Shown here: piece after piece, positions 52,301 through 60,748 of the stretch | How positions within the stretch are numbered: the stretch's first letter is position 1 | Layout of the letters: the number at the start of each line of letters is the position of its first letter | Source: Bacteroidota bacterium | Lineage (GTDB): Bacteria; Bacteroidota; Bacteroidia; Bacteroidales; Paludibacteraceae | Length of the DNA stretch: 64,000 bases | Assembly: GCA_023459355.1 (NCBI GenBank) | Contig: JAEWUM010000046.1 | Coordinates: 78,512-142,511, forward strand | Direction of reading: 5' to 3' | Notes under the pieces: generated by a model | The model's input: the letters and a program-made list of their open reading frames with translations, nothing else | Database searches by the model: none | Told to the model about the DNA's origin: nothing | Translations under genes and position numbers: made by a program

Positions 52301-53635
52301 AAGGCGGTGAAGTGTCGGGGCGCGGTTTAGCAGTACGGGATGTCCTTTCATCACGTACTCTAAAATATCCCAGATTACCGGGTCTTTGCGGTCCACAATT
52401 TTCTTTGCAGACTTCACCGTTTTCACGATTCCGCGTTCAATAAGTTTACGGATTACAAACGGTTTAAAGAGTTCGGCAGCCATGTCTTTTGGCAAGCCGC
52501 ATTCATGCATTTTCAATTCAGGACCTACAACGATAACCGAACGGGCTGAGTAGTCAACACGTTTACCCAGCAGGTTCTGACGGAAACGTCCCTGTTTACC
52601 TTTCAACGAATCAGAAAGTGATTTCAGCGGGCGGTTGGCATCTGTTTTAACAGCGCTTGACTTACGACTGTTATCGAACAGGGAATCAACGGCTTCCTGC
52701 AACATACGTTTTTCATTATGCAGAATTACCTCAGGCGCTTTGATTTCGATCAATCGTTTCAGACGGTTATTACGGATAATTACACGACGATACAGGTCAT
52801 TCAGGTCGGAAGTAGCAAAGCGACCTCCATCAAGCGGAACCAACGGACGCAATTCCGGTGGAATAACCGGTACGATTTTTACAATCATCCATTCCGGTTT
52901 ATTTTTGTGCTTAGAAGCACGGAATGACTCTACAATCTGCAAGCGTTTCAGGGCCTCATTTTTACGTTGCTGTGAGGTATCATTGCTGGCTTTGTGACGC
53001 AAATCATAAGACAATTCATCCAAATCAAGGCGTGTAAGCAAATCGTAAATCGCTTCAGCCCCCATTTTGGCAATAAACTTATTTGGGTCGGTATCTTCCA
53101 GCATTTGATTTTCACGTGGAAGTGCTTCCATGATATCCAGATATTCTTCTTCTGATATCAATTCGCCATTGATGATATTTTCTCCGTTATCAGCAGCTCC
53201 GGCCTGAATAATCACATATTTCTCGTAATAGATGATTGCATCTAATTTTTTGGTTGGCATGCCGAGCAGATAACCAATCTTGTTGGGTAACGAACGGAAA
53301 TACCAGATATGGGCAACAGGAACTACCAATTGAATGTGTCCAACGCGTTCGCGACGGACTTTCTTTTCGGTTACCTCAACACCACAACGGTCGCAGACAA
53401 TCCCTTTATAACGGATGCGTTTATATTTTCCACAATGACATTCAAAGTCTTTGGTCGGACCAAAAATGCGTTCGCAGAACAAACCGTCACGTTCAGGCTT
53501 ATAAGTCCGGTAGTTGATGGTTTCAGGTTTGAGTACCTCACCGCTTGATAATTTTAGAATTTCTTCGGGAGATGCTAATCCGATAGAAATTTTATTAAAA
53601 TTACTCTTTGTTTTATTATCAGTTTTAAAAGCCAT
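49346..53635 (-). CDS. rpoC: RNA polymerase subunit beta'
   Basis: 1429 aa, full length. The N-terminal zinc ribbon (CHCGKYKRIRYKGIVCDRCG, about residues 66-85), the active-site loop NADFDGDQMAVH and the second cysteine cluster (CESKKGVCAKCYG) are intact. ARGSKEQIRQLSGMRGLMAKP marks the bridge/trigger-loop region. It starts 45 bp after rpoB and ends before a strong terminator. Confidence 0.99.
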   Translation of the reverse strand: MAFKTDNKTKSNFNKISIGLASPEEILKLSSGEVLKPETINYRTYKPERDGLFCERIFGPTKDFECHCGKYKRIRYKGIVCDRCGVEVTEKKVRRERVGHIQLVVPVAHIWYFRSLPNKIGYLLGMPTKKLDAIIYYEKYVIIQAGAADNGENIINGELISEEEYLDIMEALPRENQMLEDTDPNKFIAKMGAEAIYDLLTRLDLDELSYDLRHKASNDTSQQRKNEALKRLQIVESFRASKHKNKPEWMIVKIVPVIPPELRPLVPLDGGRFATSDLNDLYRRVIIRNNRLKRLIEIKAPEVILHNEKRMLQEAVDSLFDNSRKSSAVKTDANRPLKSLSDSLKGKQGRFRQNLLGKRVDYSARSVIVVGPELKMHECGLPKDMAAELFKPFVIRKLIERGIVKTVKSAKKIVDRKDPVIWDILEYVMKGHPVLLNRAPTLHRLGIQAFQPKMIEGKAIQLHPLSCTAFNADFDGDQMAVHLPLGNEAVLEAQMLMLASHNILNPANGAPITVPSQDMVLGLYYITKPRQGAKGEGLIFYSAEEAEIAYNEKKVALHAWIKVRIYDVNEKGEPVQKIIETTVGRILFNKCVPAEVGYINELLSKKSLRDIIGNVIEVCGVSRTAQFLDDIKDLGYSMAFKGGLSFNLNDVIIPAEKEELVKEGNAEVEEIMNLYNMGFITNNERYNQIIDTWTHVNSKLSNILMKQLASDNQGFNSVYMMLDSGARGSKEQIRQLSGMRGLMAKPQKSGAEGGQIIENPILSNFKEGLSVLEYFISTHGARKGLADTALKTADAGYLTRRLVDVSQDVIITEDDCGTLRGLVATEMKNNEEVISSLYERILGRVSVHDIYHPLTGELIVESGEQITEPLAKKIQDSPIERVEIRSVLTCESKKGVCAKCYGRNLATGKMVHMGEAVGVIAAQSIGEPGTQLTLRTFHVGGIASNIAAESKIALRYDGRLEFDELRTVDVKDEKDNVYQVVVSRLAEMRVIDTNTGITLTTQNIPYGSKLYAKHGDNATKGQVICEWDPFNAVIISENEGKIEFEDVIENVTFKTDVDEATGLREKIIIESKDRNKVPSAHILDKNGEVLRTYNLPVGAHLVLENGDAIKAGQMLVKIPRAVGKTGDITGGLPRVTELFEARNPSNPAVVAEIDGEVNFGKIKRGNRELSVTSKSGEVKKYMIPLSKQILVQENDFVRAGTPLSDGAITPTDILMIKGPTAVQDYIVNEVQDVYRLQGVKINDKHFEVIVRQMMRKVEILEQGDTRFLEKQIVDKNEFMEENDRIWGKKVIVDPGDSATLKAGQIITPRKLRDENSALKRRDLRLVETRDAVPATSNQILQGITRAALQTSSFMSAASFQETTKVLNDAAINGKVDRLEGLKENVICGHLIPAGTGQREIEKVVVYSRDEYDKKVDARKNVLDMEANEQ

Positions 53636-53680
53636 ATATACTTTTGTTTTTCTTTTTAACTGTTTATTGTGTAATTACAC

Positions 53681-56600
53681 CTATTCCAGATTGACACTCA
53701 GACCGAGGCCTCTCAGTTCATGCAGCAATACATTGAGTGATTCCGGAATACCGGGTGCCGGCATTGGTTCACCTTTTACGATTGCTTCATAAGTACGGGC
53801 ACGACCCAGCACGTCATCCGATTTCACGGTCAGGATTTCCTGCAGGATATGAGCTGCACCGAATGCTTCGAGCGCCCAAACCTCCATTTCCCCGAAACGT
53901 TGTCCACCAAACTGAGCTTTACCACCAAGCGGTTGCTGTGTAATCAGCGAGTACGGACCGATTGAACGGGCGTGCATTTTATCTTCAACCATGTGACCTA
54001 ACTTCAGCATATAAATAATACCTACCGTTGCTGTTTGGTCGAAGCGTTCACCGGTTCCACCATCATACAGGAATGTTTTACCATATTGAGGTACACCGGC
54101 TTTGTCGGTCCACTGATTCAGGTCCTCCAGGTTTGCACCGTCAAAAATCGGCGTTGCAAAACGAACACCCAATTCTTTTCCAGCCCAACCGAGTACAGTT
54201 TCGAATATCTGTCCGAGGTTCATACGGGAAGGCACACCCAGCGGATTCAACACAATGTCAACCGGTGTTCCGTCGGCAAGGAAAGGCATATCTTCCTGAC
54301 GAACGATACGCGACACAATACCTTTGTTACCGTGACGACCGGCCATTTTATCACCTACACGGATTTTACGTTTCTTCGCAATATAAACCTTGGCTACCTG
54401 CACAATACCGGTTGGCAATTCATCACCAATGGTAATATTAAACTTCTGACGCTTAATCTGTGCATCCAGTTCTTTGTATTTTTTCAGGTAATTCAGAATA
54501 AGTTGTCTGATCAACTCATTTTTCTGTGCGTCCTGCGTCCATTTACTTAACTGTACTGTTGAGTAATCAATTTCACGTAATCTTTCTTCCGTGAATTTGC
54601 TGTTTCTGGAGATTAAATCTGTACCCAGAAAATCTTTTACCCCAGCCGAGGGTTTGTCGGCGGTTAACACCATTAATTTCTCAATCAGCGTATTTCTCAA
54701 CACATTGGCCTGTGCTTCGAACTCTTCATCCAAACGGGGTAACACGGCTTTATCAGCCAATTTTGACTTCCTGTTTTTCTGTGCTTTCGAGAACAGACGT
54801 TTACCAATTACCACACCCGATAATGACGGGGTAGCTTTGAGTGACGCATCTTTAACATCTCCGGCTTTATCACCGAAGATAGCCCTGAGCAGTTTTTCTT
54901 CCGGAGAAGGATCTGACTCCCCTTTCGGCGTGATTTTACCGATGATGATGTCACCGGGCTCAATGCGGGCGCCAATGCGAATGATACCATTTTCATCCAG
55001 GTCGCGGGTCGCCTCTTCACTGACATTCGGAATATCAGCAGTAAACTCTTCCACACCTCTTTTGGTTTCACGCACTTCGAGCAATTGTTCTACCACGTGA
55101 ATAGATGTAAATACATCGTCGCGTACGAGTCTCTCGTTAATTACAATCGCATCCTCGAAGTTGTAACCCTTCCACGGCATAAATGCCACTTTCAGGTTTT
55201 TACCGATTGCCAGTTCACCCTGTTGGGTCGAATATCCTTCAGTCAGAATCATACCCGGCTCAACCCGGTCTCCCTTGCGTACCAATGAACGCAGGTCGAT
55301 GGTTGTATTTTGGTTTGTTTTCTGGAATTTCGGTAATTTATATTCTTTTACAGCCGATTCGAAGCTGATAAATTCTTCTTCTTCGGTTCTGTCATATTTA
55401 ATTTTGATACAGTCGGCATCGGTATAAACCACTTCGCCATGTCCTTCGGCTGTAATTTGCGTACGGGAATCACGAATCAACTGACCTTCGATTCCGGTGC
55501 CCACAATCGGAGCTTCGCAACGCAACAGCGGCACAGCCTGGCGCATCATGTTCGACCCCATCAACGCACGGTTGGCATCATCATGTTCAAGGAAAGGAAT
55601 CAATGCTGCGGCAATAGAAGCAATTTGTGACGGAGAAACGTCCATCAGGTGTACCTGATCTGGAGCTACAACCGGGAAATCAGCGCCTAAACGTGATTTA
55701 ACCTTTGTACGGATAAATGTACCGTCGTCATTCAACGGAGCATTACCCTGTGCTACCACGAGGTCTTCTTCCTCTTCTGCAGTATAATATTTGATACCGT
55801 TCGCACTGGTATCAACAACTGCGTTGCTGACCGTACGATAAGGTGTTTCAATAAATCCTAAATCGTTAATCTTCGCGTAGATACACAAAGAGGAAATCAA
55901 ACCGATGTTCGGACCTTCTGGGGTTTCAATCGGACAAAGACGACCATAGTGTGTATAGTGTACGTCACGAACCTCGAAACCGGCACGTTCACGAGACAGA
56001 CCGCCGGGACCGAGTGCCGACATACGACGTTTGTGTGTAATCTCAGCCAGCGGGTTTTGCTGATCCATGAACTGCGACAACGCGTTCGTTCCGAAGAATG
56101 AATTGATAACCGAAGAAATACTCTTCGCGTTGATCAGGTCGATCGGTGTAAACACCTCGTTATCGCGCACGTTCATTCTTTCACGGATGGTACGGGCCAT
56201 ACGGGAAAGTCCAACACCAAACTGATTGTACATTTGCTCACCAACTGTACGAACACGACGGTTACTCAAGTGGTCGATATCATCCACCTCAGCTTTCGAG
56301 TTAATCAACTCGATGAGGTATTTGATGATTTCGATGATGTCTTCCTTGGTCAACACTTTAACATCGGGATTAATCGACAGGTTGAGTTTACGGTTGATAC
56401 GGAAACGGCCTACATCCCCTAAATCGTAACGTTTTTCAGAGAAGAAGAGGTTGTTGATAACCTCACGTGCCGTAGAATCATCAGCAGGAACCGCGTTACG
56501 TAACTGACGGTAAATGTACACTACCGCTTCTTTTTCCGAGTTACTCGGGTCTTTCTGCAGGGTGTTGTAGATGATGGCATAATCATTTTGATTGGCATCC

Positions 56601-57493
56601 CCCCTGTGTAACAGAATCGTTTGAGTTCCCGACTCCAGGATGTCATCAATGTGTTTATTCTCAAGAACAGTTTCCCTGTCGATAACAACCTCGTTACGTT
56701 CAATACTTACCACTTCACCGGTATCCTCATCCACAAAGTCTTCTACCCAGCTTTTCAATACACGGGCGGCAAGTTTTTGTCCTACCGCTTTTTTCAGGCT
56801 GGCTTTACTTACTTTAATTTCTTCGGCAAGATTGAATATCTCGAGAATATCTTTATCACTTTCGAATCCGATAGCACGCAGGAGCGTGGTTACCGGTAAT
56901 TTCTTTTTACGGTCGATGTATGCATACATCACATTGTTGATGTCGGTTGCAAACTCGATCCAGGAGCCACGGAAAGGAATGATACGCGCCGAGTACAGTT
57001 TTGTACCGTTGGCATGCATACTCTGTCCGAAGAACACACCCGGAGAACGGTGTAACTGAGAAACAATCACACGTTCAGCACCGTTAATAACAAAAGTACC
57101 TTTAGGTGTCATGTAAGGAATAGGTCCCAGGTAAACATCCTGGATAACCGTATCGAAGTCCTCATGATCCGGGTCGGTACAGTACAGCTTTAATTTAGCT
57201 TTTAAAGGAATGGAATAAGTTAAGCCCCTTTCGATACATTCCTCGATGCTGTATCTGGGAGGGTCAACATAGTAATCGAGGAACTCAAGGATAAAGTTGT
57301 TTCGTGTATCTGCAATTGGAAAGTTTTCCATGAAAACCTTATACAGACCTTCGGTTTTCCTTTTTTCAGGGGAAGTATCCATCTGAAAAAAGTCATGAAA
57401 AGATTTTAATTGAACTTCCAGAAAGTCGGGATAATCAAACTGGTTTTTTATGGAAGCAAAATTGATTCTCTGATCTTTATTTGATGAAGACAT
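53681..57493 (-). CDS. rpoB: RNA polymerase subunit beta
   Basis: 1270 aa from the ATG at 57493; the frame extends two codons to a TTG at 57499, but the ATG is preferred. Motifs include the rifampicin-pocket region FFGTNALSQFMDQQNPLAEITHKRRMSALGPGGLSRERAGFEVRDVHYTHYGRLCPIETPEG and GDKMAGRHGNKG further on. The pocket looks wild type. It is preceded by an attenuator-like hairpin (57578-57612) in the spacer to rplL. Confidence 0.99.
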   Translation of the reverse strand: MSSSNKDQRINFASIKNQFDYPDFLEVQLKSFHDFFQMDTSPEKRKTEGLYKVFMENFPIADTRNNFILEFLDYYVDPPRYSIEECIERGLTYSIPLKAKLKLYCTDPDHEDFDTVIQDVYLGPIPYMTPKGTFVINGAERVIVSQLHRSPGVFFGQSMHANGTKLYSARIIPFRGSWIEFATDINNVMYAYIDRKKKLPVTTLLRAIGFESDKDILEIFNLAEEIKVSKASLKKAVGQKLAARVLKSWVEDFVDEDTGEVVSIERNEVVIDRETVLENKHIDDILESGTQTILLHRGDANQNDYAIIYNTLQKDPSNSEKEAVVYIYRQLRNAVPADDSTAREVINNLFFSEKRYDLGDVGRFRINRKLNLSINPDVKVLTKEDIIEIIKYLIELINSKAEVDDIDHLSNRRVRTVGEQMYNQFGVGLSRMARTIRERMNVRDNEVFTPIDLINAKSISSVINSFFGTNALSQFMDQQNPLAEITHKRRMSALGPGGLSRERAGFEVRDVHYTHYGRLCPIETPEGPNIGLISSLCIYAKINDLGFIETPYRTVSNAVVDTSANGIKYYTAEEEEDLVVAQGNAPLNDDGTFIRTKVKSRLGADFPVVAPDQVHLMDVSPSQIASIAAALIPFLEHDDANRALMGSNMMRQAVPLLRCEAPIVGTGIEGQLIRDSRTQITAEGHGEVVYTDADCIKIKYDRTEEEEFISFESAVKEYKLPKFQKTNQNTTIDLRSLVRKGDRVEPGMILTEGYSTQQGELAIGKNLKVAFMPWKGYNFEDAIVINERLVRDDVFTSIHVVEQLLEVRETKRGVEEFTADIPNVSEEATRDLDENGIIRIGARIEPGDIIIGKITPKGESDPSPEEKLLRAIFGDKAGDVKDASLKATPSLSGVVIGKRLFSKAQKNRKSKLADKAVLPRLDEEFEAQANVLRNTLIEKLMVLTADKPSAGVKDFLGTDLISRNSKFTEERLREIDYSTVQLSKWTQDAQKNELIRQLILNYLKKYKELDAQIKRQKFNITIGDELPTGIVQVAKVYIAKKRKIRVGDKMAGRHGNKGIVSRIVRQEDMPFLADGTPVDIVLNPLGVPSRMNLGQIFETVLGWAGKELGVRFATPIFDGANLEDLNQWTDKAGVPQYGKTFLYDGGTGERFDQTATVGIIYMLKLGHMVEDKMHARSIGPYSLITQQPLGGKAQFGGQRFGEMEVWALEAFGAAHILQEILTVKSDDVLGRARTYEAIVKGEPMPAPGIPESLNVLLHELRGLGLSVNLE

Positions 57494-57577
57494 TTTCAAA
57501 GAGTTTATTGTTGATGCGGTGAACTTAACTGTGGTGAACCCACGGAAATGAGTTCGATATTAATATAGACATGAAAA

Positions 57578-57612
57578 GGTTTAGAATCCCCCTTAACGAG
57601 GGAATCTAAACC
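57578..57612 (-). terminator. Attenuator-like hairpin between rplL and rpoB
   Basis: An 8-bp outer stem (57578-57585 with 57605-57612) continues, after one mismatch, into a C/G-rich inner stem, and is followed on the minus strand by TTTTC. Its place in the rplL-rpoB spacer matches where other bacteria partially terminate to lower rpoBC expression relative to L7/L12. Confidence 0.65.
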
Positions 57613-57642
57613 ACATTCCTGATTATCAGGTAATTTTTATTA

Positions 57643-58020
57643 TTACTTAAGTTCTACTTCAGCTCCGCCTTCAGTCAACGCTTTGTTCAGGGCATCTGCT
57701 TCGTCTTTTGTAACACCTTCTTTGATTGCAGAAGGAGCTGCGTCTACAAGGTCTTTAGCTTCTTTCAAACCCAGACCGGTAAGTTCTTTCACTAATTTAA
57801 CGATTGCTAGTTTATTAGCACCCGCGCTTTTCAAAATTACATCGAAAGAGTTTTTTTCTTCCACTACCTCAGCAGCAGCTGCAGCAGGACCAGCAGCAAC
57901 AGCAACAGCTGCAGCAGCGGGTTCGATACCATATTCGTCTTTCAAAATTTGAGCTAACTCATTTACTTCTTTAACGGTCAAGTTAACTAATTGTTCTGCA
58001 AAAGCTTTCAAATCTGCCAT
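57643..58020 (-). CDS. rplL: 50S ribosomal protein L7/L12
   Basis: 125 aa. The N-terminal dimerisation segment is followed by an Ala-rich hinge (about 35-50) and the conserved C-terminal domain FDVILKSAGANKLAIVKLVKELTGLGLKEAKDLVDAAP. It forms the flexible stalk with L10 (rplJ, 44 bp upstream) that recruits translation factors. Confidence 0.98.
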   Translation of the reverse strand: MADLKAFAEQLVNLTVKEVNELAQILKDEYGIEPAAAAVAVAAGPAAAAAEVVEEKNSFDVILKSAGANKLAIVKLVKELTGLGLKEAKDLVDAAPSAIKEGVTKDEADALNKALTEGGAEVELK

Positions 58021-58064
58021 TGTCTTAATTTTTATAGATTTTATTTTTTGTTTTTATTCTGAGA

Positions 58065-58586
58065 TTATCTTTCCGACAATGTTTTCAACACGCCGTGAAT
58101 AGTAGTACCTCCTGATTGGAGTGCGGACACAACGTTCTTAGCAGGCGATTGCAACAATCCGATGATTTCGCCGATAAGCTCGTTTTTGCTCTTGATTGAG
58201 ATCAATGTTTCCAACTGGTTTTCGCCAATATAGAATGATTCTTCAACATAGGCAGCTTTCAAAACAGGTTTTTTTGTTTTACTTGTTTTGCTGAATTCCT
58301 TGATAAGTTTAGCTGGAGCATTGCCATTATTAGAAAGCATCAGGGAAGTTTCTCCTTTCAGTGTACCAAACAGTTCACTGAAATCGGTTCCTGTATTTTC
58401 CAATGCTTTTCTGAGCAGGGTGTTTTTAACCACCATGAGTTTCACATCCTGCTTGTAGCATGTTTTGCGTAATTTACTTGTCTCTTCAGCATTTAATCCG
58501 CCGATATCGGCCAGATAGAAATGTGCATATGATTGAATCGTTGACTCAAGTTGTTTTATAACTGCGCTTTTATCTTCCTTTTTCAT
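58065..58586 (-). CDS. rplJ: 50S ribosomal protein L10
   Basis: 173 aa. The N-terminus KKEDKSAVIKQLESTI and the central VVKNTLLRKALENTGTDF region are typical of L10, which anchors L7/L12 dimers through its C-terminal helix. It lies 11 bp after rplA and directly before rplL. Confidence 0.97.
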   Translation of the reverse strand: MKKEDKSAVIKQLESTIQSYAHFYLADIGGLNAEETSKLRKTCYKQDVKLMVVKNTLLRKALENTGTDFSELFGTLKGETSLMLSNNGNAPAKLIKEFSKTSKTKKPVLKAAYVEESFYIGENQLETLISIKSKNELIGEIIGLLQSPAKNVVSALQSGGTTIHGVLKTLSER

Positions 58587-58597
58587 AAACTTTAATT

Positions 58598-59293
58598 TTA
58601 TTCTTCAACTGATTTTGGGTCAATTTTAATACCCAGACTCATTGTGCTCGAAAGATAAATGCTCTTCACATAAGTACCTTTGGCTGCTGTCGGTTTCAGT
58701 TTCATCAATGTAGAGATAAATTCTTTGGCATTTTCAACAATCATTTCGGCAGTGAAAGACACTTTACCGATAGATGTGTGAACGATACCGGCTTTATCAA
58801 CCTTGAAGTCGATTTTACCTTGTTTTACCTCTTTAACTGCACCTGCCACGTCATTGGTAACGGTACCGCTTTTAGGGTTCGGCATCAATCCACGCGGACC
58901 GAGCACGCGACCCAGCGCACCTAATTTACCCATGATGGCAGGCATTGTGATGATCACATCAACATCAGTCCAACCGCCTTTTATTTTTTCGATATATTCA
59001 TCGAGGCCGACAAAGTCAGCTCCGGCTTCTTTAGCCGCTGCTTCCTGATCGGGTGTACATAATGCAAGAACCCTTACTTGTTTACCGGTTCCGTTTGGCA
59101 ACGACACTACGCCGCGTACCATCTGGTTGGCTTTACGTGGGTCAACACCTAAGCGTACATCAATATCTACAGAAGCATCGAATTTAGTTGTAGTAATTTC
59201 TTTAACCAATTCAGCTGCTTCCTTTAGTGTATAGGCTTTTCCCGCTTCAACTTTTGCGTTAGCCAACTTTTGATTTTTTGTCAGTTTACTCAT
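58598..59293 (-). CDS. rplA: 50S ribosomal protein L1
   Basis: 231 aa with the L1 signature MPAIMGKLGALGRVLGPRGLMPNPKSGTVT and ATTKFDASVDIDVRLGVDPRKANQ-like blocks. It starts 14 bp after rplK, as in the standard rplK-rplA pair; L1 often represses this operon by binding its message. Confidence 0.98.
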   Translation of the reverse strand: MSKLTKNQKLANAKVEAGKAYTLKEAAELVKEITTTKFDASVDIDVRLGVDPRKANQMVRGVVSLPNGTGKQVRVLALCTPDQEAAAKEAGADFVGLDEYIEKIKGGWTDVDVIITMPAIMGKLGALGRVLGPRGLMPNPKSGTVTNDVAGAVKEVKQGKIDFKVDKAGIVHTSIGKVSFTAEMIVENAKEFISTLMKLKPTAAKGTYVKSIYLSSTMSLGIKIDPKSVEE

Positions 59294-59307
59294 TATTGAA
59301 GTCTTTA

Positions 59308-59751
59308 TTAATTATTACCAGGAAAATTACCTTTTACGGTAATACCCATACTTCTCGCTGTACCGGCTACCATTTTCATGGCAGCATCTAACTCAAAACA
59401 ATTCAAATCGACCATTTTGTCTTCGGCAATTTGTTTCACCTGATCCCAGGTAATTTCAGCCACCTTTTTACGGTTAGGCTCAGCCGAACCTCCTTTTACC
59501 TTTGCCACTTCCAGTAACTGGATTGCAACGGGAGGAGTTTTAACAATAAAGTCAAATGATTTGTCTGTGTAATAGGTGATAACAACAGGTAAAACCTTAC
59601 CGGCTTTATCCTGGGTTCTGGCATTAAATTGTTTGCAAAACTCCATAATGTTGATCCCTTTAGCACCCAAAGCAGGTCCTACCGGGGGAGATGGGTTTGC
59701 CGCACCTCCTTTAATCTGTAATTTAATAAGTCCAGCAATCTCTTTAGCCAT
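59308..59751 (-). CDS. rplK: 50S ribosomal protein L11
   Basis: 147 aa. IKLQIKGGAANPSPPVGPALGAKGINIMEFCKQFNART is the L11 N-terminal signature. The C-terminal rRNA-binding domain contains GTARSMGITV. It follows nusG by 52 bp. Confidence 0.98.
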   Translation of the reverse strand: MAKEIAGLIKLQIKGGAANPSPPVGPALGAKGINIMEFCKQFNARTQDKAGKVLPVVITYYTDKSFDFIVKTPPVAIQLLEVAKVKGGSAEPNRKKVAEITWDQVKQIAEDKMVDLNCFELDAAMKMVAGTARSMGITVKGNFPGNN

Positions 59752-59803
59752 AATTGTTATTTTTTGAAGATTAAATGGAAAAACCGGTTTGTAACTGAAC
59801 CGA

Positions 59804-60352
59804 CTATTCCCGTTCTACCTGATTGAAAGCAAGTTCAAGCGGAGTTTTCCGTCCGAACACCAAAACCATAACTTTGAGTTTTTTCTTCTCGGTGTTGACT
59901 TCCTCGATGATACCAGTGAAACCATTGAACGGACCGGAAATAACTTTTACGCTCTCATCCTTGAGATAAGGAGTCAGCAAGTCAGCTTCGCTTTCCTGCA
60001 TTTCATCCACAACCCCGAGAATTCTGTTCACCTCGGCACTGCGTACCGGAGTAGGAACGTTGTTTTTTTCCTCTAAAAATCCGAAAACATTTGGAATCTG
60101 ACGGATACGGTGAGCAACTTCTCCAACGAGATTCGCCTCTATCAACACATATCCCGGCATGAGATTAATCTCTTTCGTGATATGCTTTCCGTTGCGAATA
60201 ATTATCTTTTTTTCAGTCGGAATAACGACCTGAGAAACAAACTGACCAAGATCGGAATTTTTGATTTCAGCATCTATATATTCCTTTACTTTGCTTTCTT
60301 TTCCACTAAAGGCACGTAATACGTACCATTTGAAATTGTTTGTCTCAGACAC
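59804..60352 (-). CDS. nusG: Transcription elongation/antitermination factor NusG
   Basis: 182 aa. The NGN domain (KWYVLRAFSGKESKVKEYI, then MPGYVLIEANL) is followed by a KOW domain (VISGPFNGFTGIIEEVNTEKKKLKVMVLVFGRKTPLELAFNQVE). It links RNA polymerase to ribosomes or Rho. It starts 21 bp after secE. Confidence 0.97.
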   Translation of the reverse strand: MSETNNFKWYVLRAFSGKESKVKEYIDAEIKNSDLGQFVSQVVIPTEKKIIIRNGKHITKEINLMPGYVLIEANLVGEVAHRIRQIPNVFGFLEEKNNVPTPVRSAEVNRILGVVDEMQESEADLLTPYLKDESVKVISGPFNGFTGIIEEVNTEKKKLKVMVLVFGRKTPLELAFNQVERE

Positions 60353-60373
60353 AGTTAAATCCTCCTAAATTAA

Positions 60374-60565
60374 TTACAATAATTTTTCGTACACGAAAGT
60401 CATGATAGTTTCAAAACCCAGGTCCATAACCCATACTATCAAGGCAATAATGATGGAAGCAATCAAAACCACGATAGCACTGTTCATCAATTCAGCGCGT
60501 GTTGGCCACGACACTTTCTGAACAAGTTCTGTATACGACTCTTTGATATAATTTACTACTTTCAT
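60374..60565 (-). CDS. secE: Preprotein translocase subunit SecE
   Basis: 63 aa from the ATG at 60565. The open frame continues upstream through the tRNA-Trp gene, but that part is not coding. The conserved amphipathic segment YTELVQKVSWPTRAEL precedes a single membrane helix (about residues 29-52). It stabilises SecY in the Sec channel. Confidence 0.95.
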   Translation of the reverse strand: MKVVNYIKESYTELVQKVSWPTRAELMNSAIVVLIASIIIALIVWVMDLGFETIMTFVYEKLL

Positions 60566-60581
60566 ATATAAATAGAATTTG

Positions 60582-60654
60582 CACGGGCAGAGAGGCTCGA
60601 ACTCCCGACACCTGGTTTTGGAGACCAGTGCTCTACCAACTGAGCTACGCCCGT
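60582..60654 (-). tRNA. tRNA-Trp (CCA)
   Basis: 73 nt on the minus strand. The acceptor ACGGGCG pairs with TGCCCGT (one G-U). The anticodon arm CTGGT-CTCCAAA-ACCAG gives anticodon CCA, and GTTCGAG is in the T arm. CCA is not encoded. It lies between tuf and secE. Confidence 0.96.
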
Positions 60655-60661
60655 ATAAACT

Positions 60662-60695
60662 CCCTGAAAACATCCTTACAAAGAATGTTTCAGGG
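60662..60695 (-). other. Hairpin between tuf and tRNA-Trp
   Basis: CCCTGAAA and TTTCAGGG (with one bulge and further CAT/ATG pairing) form an imperfect stem in the tuf-trnW spacer. No T-run follows, so it is more likely a processing or attenuating element than a full terminator. Confidence 0.45.
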
Positions 60696-60748
60696 GCATT
60701 TATTTTCAGTTTCCAACCATCCCTCCTTCGGGAAGTCAGGAACTTCTA

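Noticed and set aside
60566..60673. N-terminal extension of the SecE frame
   Set aside because: It is the tRNA-Trp gene read through; SecE starts at 60565.
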